A stretch of 64,000 bases of DNA, taken from positions 620,127 through 684,126 of the forward strand of contig CACVBU010001026.1 in assembly GCA_902728285.1 (NCBI GenBank), in the 5' to 3' direction. Made by a program: the position numbers and the translations under genes. Position 1 is the stretch's first letter; every line of letters starts with the position of its first letter. The stretch is from Clytia hemisphaerica (lineage: Eukaryota > Cnidaria > Hydrozoa > Leptothecata > Clytiidae). Below are positions 43,386 through 53,297 of this stretch, piece after piece. The notes below the pieces were generated by a model that did no database searches, was not told the DNA's origin, and saw only the letters and a program-made list of their open reading frames with translations.

Positions 43386-43682
43386 ATTGTTTAGTCAATA
43401 CAGGGCTCAACTAGATTGAAGCTTTAGGGTGGGTAGAAGCACTGAAAAAGGTAAACGTGCCCACAACAGGTCGTATCGAAAGTTTCCTATCCGGATCTAA
43501 ATGCAAGAAACGCATTTGATCAACAAACTAAAACTTCTGATTTTGAAAGTTGGAAAGCATCTTTCTCGTCAGAAAATGCTAACGCACGTTTTTGGTTTGA
43601 CCTGATCAAGATGCAAGTTCTGTTTTTCGATGTTGTCAAGAGCCTACGTGATGCGGACTTCACTGCATTCCTAAAAGCTGTG
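43386..43682 (+). pseudogene. captured coding fragment between array blocks
   Basis: Two overlapping frames read GWVEALKKVNVPTTGRIESF (43427 onward) and then, shifted, NAFDQQTKTSDFESWKASFS and FWFDLIKMQVLFFDVVKSLR to 43679. The wording is clearly protein-like and unlike the surrounding repeat. It resembles, from memory, an uncharacterised family common in cnidarian genomes with an FW..Y/F..M...L...RA.R.. segment; that link is unverified. The fragment has one frameshift and is bordered directly by the 176-bp arrays. Confidence 0.5.
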
Positions 43683-44410
43683 CTAAATTGAAATAACTCC
43701 CAAATAGGGGAATTTCCCATAGTCACGTGACAACTAAGCTCATATTCTGAATTTTCTTTTTTGGAATGTTTTCTTTGACATGTGAACTTGCATCCGTTTT
43801 TTTATTTGAAGTCAATCCAACTATTCCCCGATGACTGGTAAGCTTTTAAAAAAGGTCCCTAAACTGAAATAACTCCCAAATAGGGGAATTTCCCATAGTC
43901 ACGTGACAACTGAGCTCATATTCTGAATTATGTTTTTTGGAATGTTTTCTTTGACATGTGAACTTGCATCCGTTTTTTATTTGAAGTCAATCCAACTATT
44001 CCCCGATGACTGGTAAGCTTTTTAAAAAGGTCCCTAAACTGAAATAACTCCCAAATAGGGGAATTTCCCATAGTCACGTGACAACTAAGCTCATATTCTG
44101 AATTTTCATTTTTGGGATATCTTTCCTGACATGTCAACTTGCATCTGTTTTTTATTTGAAGTCAATCCGACTATTCCTTGATGACTTGCGAGCTTTTGAA
44201 GAAAGGTCCCTGACATGATTTGAATCCGAATAGGGGAATTTCCCATAGTCACGTGACAACTGAGCTCATATTCTGAATTTTTTTTTATTGGGATTTATTC
44301 CTTAGTATGTGTGCTTGCATCCGTTTTTTATTTCAAGTTAATATCTTTTTTCGTTAAGTTTTTATTGAGCTTTTTCGAATCCCGAATGCGAACCCCGAAT
44401 CCCGAAAACC
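43683..44410 (-). repeat. right array block 2 of 176-bp units, 4 copies
   Basis: E-boxes near 43724, 43903, 44077 and 44256. It ends with the same outer unit as block 1, then the CGAATCCCGAATGCG segment shared with 32090-32110. Confidence 0.9.
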
Positions 44411-44599
44411 AAATACCTAACTCCAGCGAATCTACTATTATATACCGTTGGAAAGGAAATTTCATCTTGAACAACTTTTTTGCTTACAGTTTTTCGTGAA
44501 TATAATGGTATAGAATTTGTACTACAAGCCAAGGTGGCCAACCTTCCTAGAGGCGTCTAAAGATTGTAAGGAGCTCATCCCGTTGCGGGTGCAAAAAAT

Positions 44600-44690
44600 A
44601 GTGTAACAAGACGTTGTAAGTGCAAAAATGCCAACCTTCGTTACACAGAATTGTATCATTGTAGTGGTGGTTTTGCAGTATAGCAACTAA
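44600..44690 (+). pseudogene. degenerate Cys-rich fragment
   Basis: One frame reads RRCKCKNANLRYTELYHCSG, recalling a Cys-rich tail (C-K-C-R..CT..C.C) found at the end of several mobile-element proteins. Expected cysteines are replaced and stops surround it. Weak. Confidence 0.3.
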
Positions 44691-45220
44691 TTATTGTGTA
44701 TATTTTATGATCATGAAATAATTTTTAACTTTAGCCATTTTTGCTACCTAACCTGAAATTATTTTATCTCTATCTATTATCTCTTTATTTTTCATTGCGT
44801 CAACTTTAATACCGAGGTTAGAGTATATAATTACTAAGCCTATTAGTATGGCCGACAAGGGCAAAAGTCTTAGTTTCTTTTTTCTGGGGGAATCTTTTTT
44901 TTTTGGGGGGGGGGGATCTTTCTTTTTTTGGGGGAATCTTTCTTTTTTGGAGGAATCTTTTTTTAGCAGCGGGGGAATGTTTTTAGAGTCATGACTTTAA
45001 GATTTTCCTTTCATTCGGTACCGTAATAATTGAGTCTATCAAAATGGTAACAATAAGTTATTAGAATCACGTGCAGAGGAGATGGAAAGATGTTCAAATT
45101 ATTCGACCCTATTTTTCGCATTGGAAAATTTTGCGGAAACTCAATTTTGCGGTTTGGCCTAAATCTACAAAAGCCACAAAATTCAGTCTCGCAAAAACTA
45201 GTTCCATTAAGATATTATTT
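44691..45220. other. low-complexity and GCGG-type repeat inside the right arm
   Basis: G-run and T-run tract at 44880-44985 (GGGGGAATCTTT units), then a TTTTGCGGAAACT repeat at 45130-45210 related to 39618-39804. This stretch is an insertion relative to the left arm. Confidence 0.4.
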
Positions 45221-45467
45221 GCTTCTCTGTTTTCCCATTCCTGACAGAATACAATTGTGCATGTCTGTGCCAAGTTTCATGCTTTTTTCGCAAACTGAAG
45301 TATTATTATGATTATTATGATTGTTCTTAGAGTATTCTTAATCTTAATTTCAACGTGAATATTCTTATAGAGTATAGATACTTAGAAAATAAGATATAAA
45401 GATATAAAGAAAAAGCGCATAATTGGATGGTAAAAAGTCCAGTTAAAATTATAACAATCCTGACTTA

Positions 45468-45833
45468 GTGAACCAGTGGACTCTAAAAACCTACCGGGAT
45501 ACTTTCAAAAAAGTGAAATTACACCAATATTTTGACTTACTTAACTCTGGGTCAATGACAGAATTTTACTGTTTGCGTTCAACAGGATATTTTCATGTCT
45601 GTCCTTTGTTAATTGCATCAACAGCTTCATCCATTTGTAATCCTGGCCTAACATCGAAAAAAGAGAAGAGAATATATAGTATTAATCTTCATATGGGGAA
45701 ATCACAGATTGAATTTAAAGCCCTTTATGAATATTTCTTATGGTGGAGTATTTCAAACCATACCTGGAGGAAAAATTGGCAATTGGGGAGTCTAGGATAT
45801 CCGGTGTCTACATTGCTGGACAGAGTTGGATAA
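45468..45833 (+). CDS. 121-residue ORF, unknown
   Basis: Longest frame in this stretch. It has a Cys-poor middle (GYFHVCPLLIASTASSIC) and Trp-rich C-terminal part (WWSISNHTWRKNW). No domain, splice site or family recognised. It lies just outside the giant foldback. It may be chance or a decayed gene. Confidence 0.25.
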   Translation: MNQWTLKTYRDTFKKVKLHQYFDLLNSGSMTEFYCLRSTGYFHVCPLLIASTASSICNPGLTSKKEKRIYSINLHMGKSQIEFKALYEYFLWWSISNHTWRKNWQLGSLGYPVSTLLDRVG

Positions 45834-46442
45834 CGTATTCAAATCCAGTGTCATCTACATTATTCAGTCAATGTTTACCAGACTTATTAGGGAGACAATT
45901 GCCCTGATAATCTTGAGTGGTCTTGAGTAGGATCCTTCATCATTGGGCCTTTCCATTTTATATGCATACAAGGGTGGGGGCGAGGGCGAGAGGCGGACGA
46001 ACATTTCCAGGGATGTAATCCGAGAAGAATTTCAATAATAGCTGTGGAGTAGTTGGTAAGAATGTCATGGGTCATACCTTCATTTATATTGATGTGCCAT
46101 TTCCACGCCATCAACAATGATCAATTTATACATTTTTATTTTTTATTCATTTCTTTTGTATTAACTGAAAAGCAAACAACAAAGTTAAAATTATGTTCAC
46201 CTTTTTTATTAGAACATTCAAAACTTTTGAAGCCTTCAAATGTTCTTAACTTGTTCTTAATCTTTTGGCTATCGAAGCCTTATATTCTTCTGTGTTCTTA
46301 TAAGAATCGATCATGTATCTTGTGTTTTTGTATTGCGGTCTTTTTAGCCAAATACCCAAATAAGGTCTTAGGTACGACTGATTTAAAAATCGAAAAGATA
46401 TAATTTGAGTAAAAATCTAATCAGGTCGTAAATATTTGTACG
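45834..46442. other. non-coding stretch with AAGAACAT-type repeat
   Basis: 46198-46330 belongs to the family at 31825-32077 (TTTTTTATTAGAACATTC, TGTGTTCTTATAAGAA). No gene. Confidence 0.4.
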
Positions 46443-46444
46443 TA

Positions 46445-46532
46445 CCCAGCCGGCACACAACGTTGTTTCAACGTTCATCTAACGTTATATGGACGTTAGA
46501 TAAACGTTGAAACAACGTTGTGTGCCAGCTGG
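46445..46532. mobile_element. 88-bp near-perfect palindromic element
   Basis: CC(C/A)GC(C/T)GGCACACAACGTTG arms read inward to a centre at about 46488, flanked by TA on both sides. It is one of the shortest self-complementary elements in the window. Confidence 0.75.
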
Positions 46533-46570
46533 TATGTATGTATGGATGTTTATTTCAAGTTGACTAAGAG

Positions 46571-46864
46571 ACACCCCTGTGTCCCCTGTCAGACCCACTG
46601 GGACCCCAGCCCCACCTGGAAAATTTGCAAAAATTTCGTCCCCGGTGGGAAAATACCCTGAAATTTCAGCCCCACTGGGAAATTGACTTTGATTTCATCC
46701 CCATTCGAAATTCAATGCTTAAAAATTGCACTCAAAACCCATCCCCACTGGATTTTTAACCTTGGAACAATAGAATTTCTATCCCCAATGCCAATGGGAT
46801 TTCAATAGGAGTTTTTATCCCCATTGAGGGAAAAAGTTCCACCGGGGCTGTGAGACAGGGGTGT
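46571..46864. mobile_element. miniature element with 6-bp target duplication
   Basis: Inverted ends ACACCCCTGT with TAAGAG at both borders (46565-46570 and 46865-46870). The interior has repeated CCCCACTGGGA and AATTTCA(G/T)CCCC. Related, more decayed copies lie at about 47040-47340 and 63685-63755. Confidence 0.72.
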
Positions 46865-46870
46865 TAAGAG

Positions 46871-47480
46871 GTAGCAACGAAGGCTAATAAAAGTCTTAAC
46901 GATTTGTAAAGGTGATACAAAAAGATTACACAAAACAATGTCAAATGTCAATATAGGTTCAGCAGTTTCTGCACAGGTATGATAAAGGCTTCAATTGCTT
47001 GGATTTAGATTTTTATTTCCTTCCTTGTTGAGATGAAACAAAAAACTCCCTGTCAAAGACCCAGTGGGACCCCTGCCCTAATGGAAAATTTGCCCAAAAT
47101 TTCGACGGGTAGAAAAAAATACCATGCAATTTCAGCCCCACTAGCAAATCGGACTTCATTCCCACTTAAAATTCAACGGAAAGAATTGCACTCCAAAACC
47201 ATCCCCACTGAATTTTGGAGCAATAAGATTTAAAAATATGATAAAATTTAAACAATGTAATGGTTTACAAGATAATGATTTAAACAATAAGATTGTCGCC
47301 ACTTAGGGAAAAAACTTTCACCTTCAACGAGACAGGGCTGTCATAAACAACCTCCATAACAAAAGAGTTAGCAGTATATACAAAGCAGCTTAAGCTCTAA
47401 ATAAAACTTCATATGAAAATGAGAGCATATCAACAACAATTAAAGTCAAGTATGGTCCTTGTAATAAAGTGTTATTCAGG
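46871..47480. repeat. decayed copy of the CCCCACTGG element and spacer
   Basis: 47045-47335 carries GACCCAGTGGGACCCC, TTTCAGCCCCACTA and CATCCCCACTGAA in the order of the element at 46571-46864. No gene. Confidence 0.5.
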
Positions 47481-47487
47481 AGACACC

Positions 47488-47810
47488 CCTGTATCTTGAA
47501 CTGCGATCAAAGACGACTCGAAGCATGTCAGATTTACGCGGATGGTAAACGCCACGCCGTGGTATGTACCATACGTCGCCATCACCGGGTGTCTTCAGAG
47601 GAGTCGATGTACACCGCATGTCCATGCTCGAACAACTTAGACATCGAAATCAAGTAGTCATTCCTCATCCTTTCCTCCTTCATGAGGTTCCTTTTCAAAT
47701 AGCTTGCTCTCCAACTCTGTCACTTCTCCACTTAGACAGTCCATCAGAAGAAGCAAACGATTTCCAGGGTCCAACATTTTCATTTCCACAGATTCGACGA
47801 ATGCGGTGAG
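47488..47810 (-). pseudogene. deleted BEL/Pao remnant: gag piece joined to RT piece
   Basis: On the minus strand 47810-47658 reads FVESVEMKMLDPGNRLLLLM, similar in layout to the DUF1759-like gag region. It stops, and then 47574-47488 reads VWYIPRRGVYHPRKSDML and RVVFDRSSRYR, the opening RT motif of BEL/Pao elements. Everything between gag and RT is missing, so it is an internally deleted relic of a different BEL family from the intact one at 4883-13209. The sequence is noticeably more GC-rich than its surroundings. Confidence 0.6.
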
Positions 47811-48330
47811 AAAATATTCAAATTCAAGTGGGTCACCACTGAATGTATCTAAATTCTAAGATTTATCACTGTTGAGATTCCGTCTGGTTTCTGGTTTCTT
47901 CATTAATTAGCATTTTTTGAGCTCTTTAAAAAGTTATTTGCTGGTACGGCTACTAGAAATAAGATAGCCATATGTAATTTTAAAAATCGATCTTAAGACT
48001 TACACTTAGTTTCCGTCATGTGTTAGAATAATTTTGGAATAATTAGACATTCCATTACTTTTTACTCCAAAGAGTTGGATCCTGAGTTGAATTTTTGATG
48101 GATCTTATTCTAACTAGATTTTTGTTTTGCTGGAATGTCTTAGTAAACGGCAAAAGATTAAAAAATTGTTTCAATTATTTGAAACACGTTTTTCCAGCAT
48201 TCTCTTATATATTACAGACTTGTACATTTTCTTTACTAAAACGTGATTGCTGGTGTTATAGAAACGATTCTTTTCCAGCAATTGCTGATTTTTCTTTTTA
48301 AATTTTAGGTGCCAATTTTAGCTGTTTCTG
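47811..48330. other. AT-rich non-coding stretch
   Basis: Nothing recognised beyond a few CCAGCA/TGCTGG words. Confidence 0.35.
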
Positions 48331-48334
48331 TGAA

Positions 48335-48530
48335 ACTATGATGGCCGGCATTTGCTGGTGTATTTAGTGACAAGCATTTGCTGGTGTCTCTATAAGATTG
48401 TGTCGCCAGCATTTTCTGGTGTTTTTAAAAAAATGTGTCGCCAGCATTTGCTGGTGTTTTTACAATGTGGTCAGCATTTGCTGGTGTCTCTATAAGATTG
48501 TCTCGCCAGCATTTTCTGGTGTTTTCCAAC
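48335..48530. repeat. CCAGCATTTGCTGG tandem repeat
   Basis: About six irregular copies of GCCAGCATTTGCTGGTGT, with GTCTCTATAAGATTGTGTC spacers. Each core is a near-perfect palindrome. Confidence 0.75.
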
Positions 48531-49647
48531 AAGTTAGGATGTATTTTGTTTCTTGATGGACGTTCTAAAATTTCCAAAAGCACAAAGTTCATCATAAGAA
48601 GCAAATCAAGCGTGTTCAATTTAAGCTTGCAAACAATAGGTCTTTTGTTAAAAAAACAGCACGTTTATACATGTTTTTTTATCATTTAGTCCAAATCCTA
48701 TAAAAAATTAAGAACATGACCAGGCAGAAAGCAAGAAAATGGGACATTTAAATAAATTTAGACTTCTCTTTTCACAAAACTGGATAAGTATGTATGTTTT
48801 GACAAGATTTCAAATTTTCCAAAACAATGTTGGTTTAATCAGGTTTGATTTGTCCAGATATCGAAGAGATGTCAAAAGACTGACGTAATTGATTTTAAAA
48901 TCTAAAACTTTGATAAGAAGGTCTTAGGCTAATATTTGCTGAAAATAAGCACATAGGCTAAGGCAGATTTCATAATAAAATATAAAATACTGTGTATTCA
49001 GTGAAAGACCTGAGGAAGATCTACAGATAATGAACATATAGTAATATCTTTAGTTTGTAAAACTAAGATGTATTTCACAAGATTTTACTATTTGATAAAT
49101 TTAATAAAATAAACGATAACTACATATAGGCTTGCTATAAATTTTTAGCGGTGAGAAAGGTATTTCAAGTTTTGGCAGGAGTTCGAAAAGCATGGCAAAT
49201 CGTTTAAGTACAGGTTGTACAGAGTGGTGACAAAATGACGTTTTTACTATATGATTACAATGAAAAACTATTCAAATGGTTGTCAGTAGTAGTTGCCCTC
49301 TAGTAACGACTTCCGGTTAGCTTGACGCAAAAAACCTTGACCAATAATAAGTTGTCAGTGCTCAGTGCTCAGTGGTCCTTATTTCTCATTACGCTTTACG
49401 ACCGTGAAATTGCCTATATTAAAGGTTAAATTATACATCTAGCCTCATCTCTTTAAATTCCTTGTATTTCTTACGTAGATATTCACGATGTGACTTGGTC
49501 AGGACGTCGTTGATTAGTGTAAACCCATATAGAAAATGACGCTGGCTTTTGGAATCCAGCCATCTCACGGTATCATCTTGCGCCTTTTGTCGTTTGAATA
49601 GAGCATATGGGGAGCCCATTTCTTATTCCAGCTTTATTTCCAATAAT
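48531..49647. other. non-coding stretch downstream of the spliced gene
   Basis: Contains the gene's 3' region. AATAAA on the minus strand at 49633-49638 lies 10 bases past the stop. A 62-codon minus-strand frame at 49619-49431 follows (RQKAQDDTVRWLDSKSQRHF). It could be an alternative terminal exon but lacks a clear acceptor. Confidence 0.4.
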
Positions 49648-51956
49648 TTAATGTACTCTCACTTGATTTTCCTCAACTTCGATCATCTTCCCTAAGAAAT
49701 CAAAAGGTTGATATCAATAGATGAAATATGTAGGTCGGTAATCAATTGAGTCATTTATCTAGCGGAGCCCAGTGAAAGAATACAAGTATTCTAAATATTT
49801 ACCTATTGTAGGTTCTGTTTTGCCATAAATCAGCCATATTGCCACCATCTGTCCATATTCCATTTTTAGCTCAGATACTATTTCCACTGCATTTCCCTTT
49901 TGCATGTCGTGCCTGTATGCTCCCGTGTATACCTAAAAAGAATTTAAGGTTTAAATAGAGTTTTGTCTGTAAAAAATTGTTGTTTCGTATTACTTCGAAT
50001 AAACATCCCTACACGCGTCTCAAGAGGAAATTACTTCTCCTCCTCAACGTGTCGATATTATTCTTTCAAAGTGGTACGCTAATCTCGTTTTGCTTTGGCT
50101 CATGACTTTGTCTACCATTTACTTTTGGTTTTTTAAACTAGATTACCCAGGTGTTTTTCTTTTTTCTTACCCCTGAATGTCTTTTATTCGGAATTGAATA
50201 ATCGAGACATGAAAAACGGCTATATTGTAATCTGTTTTAAATGAATAATCTAAAATGTACTGGAGATGACATGTAGGCGTTAATAATGTGCGCAGTTGTA
50301 TTATAAAGCTATAATTAATCATACATTTAAGTATGCTAAGTTCATGAGCTATAGTCCCGGCTATAGTAGGGGCTATGTCTAATTTCAAATGATTCTTTAT
50401 TATATTTCAATACCTGTGGAGCTTCACCATGGTCCATATCGTACACTGTTCGAGCAACTTCGATTCCAGGCTCCTTCGTATTGACAGTGAAGTCCATTGA
50501 ATAGGTCTTTTCCAACAATTTTGGAAGCCCCCATTGAGTTTCACCTTTGTATTGGTACAACTTACTCTCGATATTCAACAAGTCACTCCACTCCTCTTTC
50601 AGTTCGCTCTTGGAAAGACGAGATTCTCGGTAGTACTTTCCAATATCGTTCTTCAGGCGTGCAAAGTCTTGGCAATCTTTGTTAACTGGCACAAGCTTTG
50701 GTGTGATTTGAAGGTTGGTGTTTTCCTCCTATATGAACAGTAAAAAAAAGAGTTTCACAAAATTGAGAATACCGGGATCTACAGTATTTTATTTTTACCT
50801 CTGTATGTCTCATGATCGTAAAAACACGGATATATAAAGAACATTTCTTCTCGGAGGCAGTCTTTATGGCAAATCTTTCAAATCATATAGAAGTCTGCTG
50901 TCGGCAAATCAAAATGTCTCACGTAGGGTCTTTTTGTCGAACCCCAGTCCACACCTTTATTATAACGATACTGTAAGTTGATGATTATATCACTTACATT
51001 TAAAAATTTTAGTGTCTCGTCAAGTGGCAACCATTCTTTGTCGTTCGCCCAGTTTTTGTATTTCATTGATGCCACACCGTTGGACGTAACGATCTTGAAA
51101 CAGTGCGGATACACAATATTGTGAAGGCCTTTCATCATTGGACCCAACCATTCCCGAATATCGTAAATGTGCTCCATCAATAATATTTCAGGCATTGGCT
51201 TGTACGTTTCCCTGATAACACGCATAAGATCTAAAATGAGATTACCGAACCATTATCTACCTAGTCCTCAGCCGAGAAAAATAAAAAACTAACCGTCGCC
51301 GCCATCGAAAATACGGGAAACGTAAACTCGCTATAGATTGTTTTCTGGTGAATCAGTGATGATAGGTATTGGTTATCTGAGATAGAGTGCTAACTATTTG
51401 GTGGCCTAAAAAATACACAATCATTCTGGCCCCATATCATTTGACTTACAAGATTTTCATTGTTCTGACGGTACCAAAAGGATCGTTCGAGTTAAGGAGA
51501 CATTATTGAGACTACTGCATTTCGCGCATACTGGTGAATTTCTTTTTATTGGAAAAGTATTTTAAAAATTACCAACGTTCAGGGTGATCCCCACCACTCC
51601 CAAAATCAACGAAATCGAAATTATTTACCATTTACACTGAGTAGGTTGTTTGGGTTGGTTGAAATCCGTGAAAAGAATTAATCAATGTGTATGTCTGAAT
51701 GATATTGAAAAAGAAAATGCTAGAAAAGGACAAGACTTAATTCTAGAGTGACTTTCGACATCTTATTAGTATATAACCAAAGAGAATTTCTTTTCAGCTC
51801 ACAATTTAATTATAAAACCGCTATATTCGCTCCAAAAATAACTAAATAGGAACAATTTAGTCAGCTTTGGATTAGGCTACTAGCTAGCAGTCATTTCATG
51901 GACAAATAATAATATATGAAATATCCTTACCCTTTCATCATGAAGATCAACTTGAT
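49648..51956 (-). CDS. six-exon gene of unknown function, 5' end not found
   Basis: Predicted exons with GT..AG borders and compatible phases: 51956-51931, 51330-51294, 51230-50799, 50728-50414, 49932-49803, and 49691-49648 ending in TAA. The product begins (partial) QVDLHDERRVYVSRIFDGGD and includes EWLGPMMKGLHNIVYPHCFK, KNWANDKEWLPLDETLKFL and QTQWGLPKLLEKTYS-like segments. It ends KMIEVEENQVRVH. An AATAAA follows the stop. The third exon needs removal of one base near 50875-50882 (ATTTGAA) to keep frame and to reach the next donor in phase; as read, it hits TGA at 50878. This is either a recent frameshift or an assembly error. No domain was recognised. It is the only multi-exon gene I can support here, on internal evidence alone. 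Confidence 0.6.
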
Positions 51957-52222
51957 CTATAAATAAGACAACATTTTAGTCAGGTAAGAACGCAAAACAT
52001 ATATTACAAATCCAAAAAAACATTTTTAATCGAAGAGAGGATAATTTCTACAGCTTTTTATAGAAAACGAAAAAAAAAAAACAATACCATATACCTTTTT
52101 GGAGACTTCAAGATGGACAAGAAGCGCAAGGAACGATATATGACGTATTGGTTTTTACATTCACGGTATCAGTTGTCCATTTGGAGATAAAGTGTGTCCG
52201 GTAGGCTAGTTCGTCAGCTAAA
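51957..52222. other. region upstream of the spliced gene
   Basis: A minus-strand open segment at about 52220-52108 (KWTTDTVNVKTNTSYIVPC) followed by a GTATATGG donor could be a further exon, but its phase leads to a stop, so it is not included. Confidence 0.3.
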
Positions 52223-52499
52223 TGGGCTTTTCCAGAAAAAAACCGTATACCCCTGTTGAGGAGGTCCATCATTTTGTGGCTAGAAATTCTGCAACCCCCT
52301 GGAATTCCAGGCAATTTCAGGCTTAAACCCCTCTGGAATTCTGAATTTTAGTAGGATTGAAAAAGCTACCGCCATAGAATTCCAGTTATTTTTGACAGAT
52401 TTTTGTATCTCCCTATGGAATTCCGCCACATACCAAACCCTTGGAACAGAAATGGACCTCCTCAACAGGGGGCATACGGTTATTTTCTGGAAAAGCCCA
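52223..52499. mobile_element. hairpin miniature element with TGGGCTTTTCCAG ends
   Basis: TGGGCTTTTCCAGAAAA at the left and its inverse at the right, then CCTGTTGAGGAGGTCCAT on both arms. GGAATTCC palindromes fill the interior. 277 bp. No target duplication was seen. Short ORFs on both strands with MDLLNRG come from the arms. Confidence 0.65.
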
Positions 52500-53297
52500 G
52501 TATCAGAACAGAATGTTCAATTTCAATTCAAGATTGAATCATTGCCACTGAAACATCGAGCTGCGAATAGTTCTGCCCATGGTCGAGCGCTCCATTCAGT
52601 GCGTTTGAGTTTATCAATTAGTACCGACACCGGTATCAAACAAAACCAAATGACCAACATCAAATCCAAAACATTAGATTTGTTGAAAGAGTTAATTGTT
52701 GTTGCATTGGTATTATTGGTATCATTGATCATTTCGAACAAAGTAAATCCACAATATGATTTATTTTTATTGAAACGATAAGCTATTGAGCTTATATTGC
52801 CTTTGTATTTTTAAGTAATATAACTTGCTAATATTCCAAAAACTAAGCACAGTTTTGGATATGAGGTAATTATCGAAAAAGATCGTAAAATGTGTTTATA
52901 AATATATGATTGAAAAACTGTTTTTTAAATCATCGCTACCCCCGTTTTTTTTTTAAAATTAGGAGATTTGTTTCTCAGAAAAGTGCACCAAGGGGTATTT
53001 TGGGGTCCCATATATTCCGAGGACTTTAATAAAATTATTAAAAAAGATTTTTATTGCTTTATAAAAAAGAAAGTTAGAGAATAATGAAAGACAAGATAGT
53101 TTTGTATACATAGCCAACGGAAAACATATCTTTGTGGAGCAAAAACTTTTAAGAGTTTGATCAAAATTCTTTTCAAAGTTTAAGTTTTATGAATTATCTT
53201 AACCCTCAAAAAGAAAAAATGTTGACAGAAATTTTTAGAAGTTAGTAATTATTAATAAATAAATATTTGACGAATTTGCAGTTTAGAGCGCTACAAT
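52500..53297. other. non-coding stretch before the CR1 ORF
   Basis: A plus-strand frame ending at 52781 has one hydrophobic segment (ELIVVALVLLVSLIIS), but part of it comes from the hairpin element, and I see no other support. The remainder is AT-rich. Confidence 0.35.

Larger units (their letters stand above)
31481..45309. mobile_element. giant foldback with 176-bp repeat arms
   Basis: The outermost matching inverted sequences are AATAATACTTCAGTTTG...GAAACTTGGCACAGACATGC at 31481-31550 and its reverse complement at 45222-45309. Further in, 31643-31700, 31800-31824 and 32080-33180 match 42250-44480 in inverted order. The arms are mostly 176-bp tandem units (six on the left, six plus four on the right). 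The interior of about 9 kb is filled with nested elements and has no transposase I can recognise. It could be a mobile foldback, or two inverted copies of a satellite-bearing element. No target duplication was found at the outer ends. Confidence 0.6.

Noticed and set aside
47033..47233. 66-codon ORF
   Set aside because: Falls inside a decayed copy of the CCCCACTGG miniature element. No protein-like content.
52523..52741. Minus-strand ORF with ARPWAELFAARCFS, faintly like the start of a PRA1-domain protein
   Set aside because: One short motif only, no following membrane segments, and the frame runs into a hairpin element.
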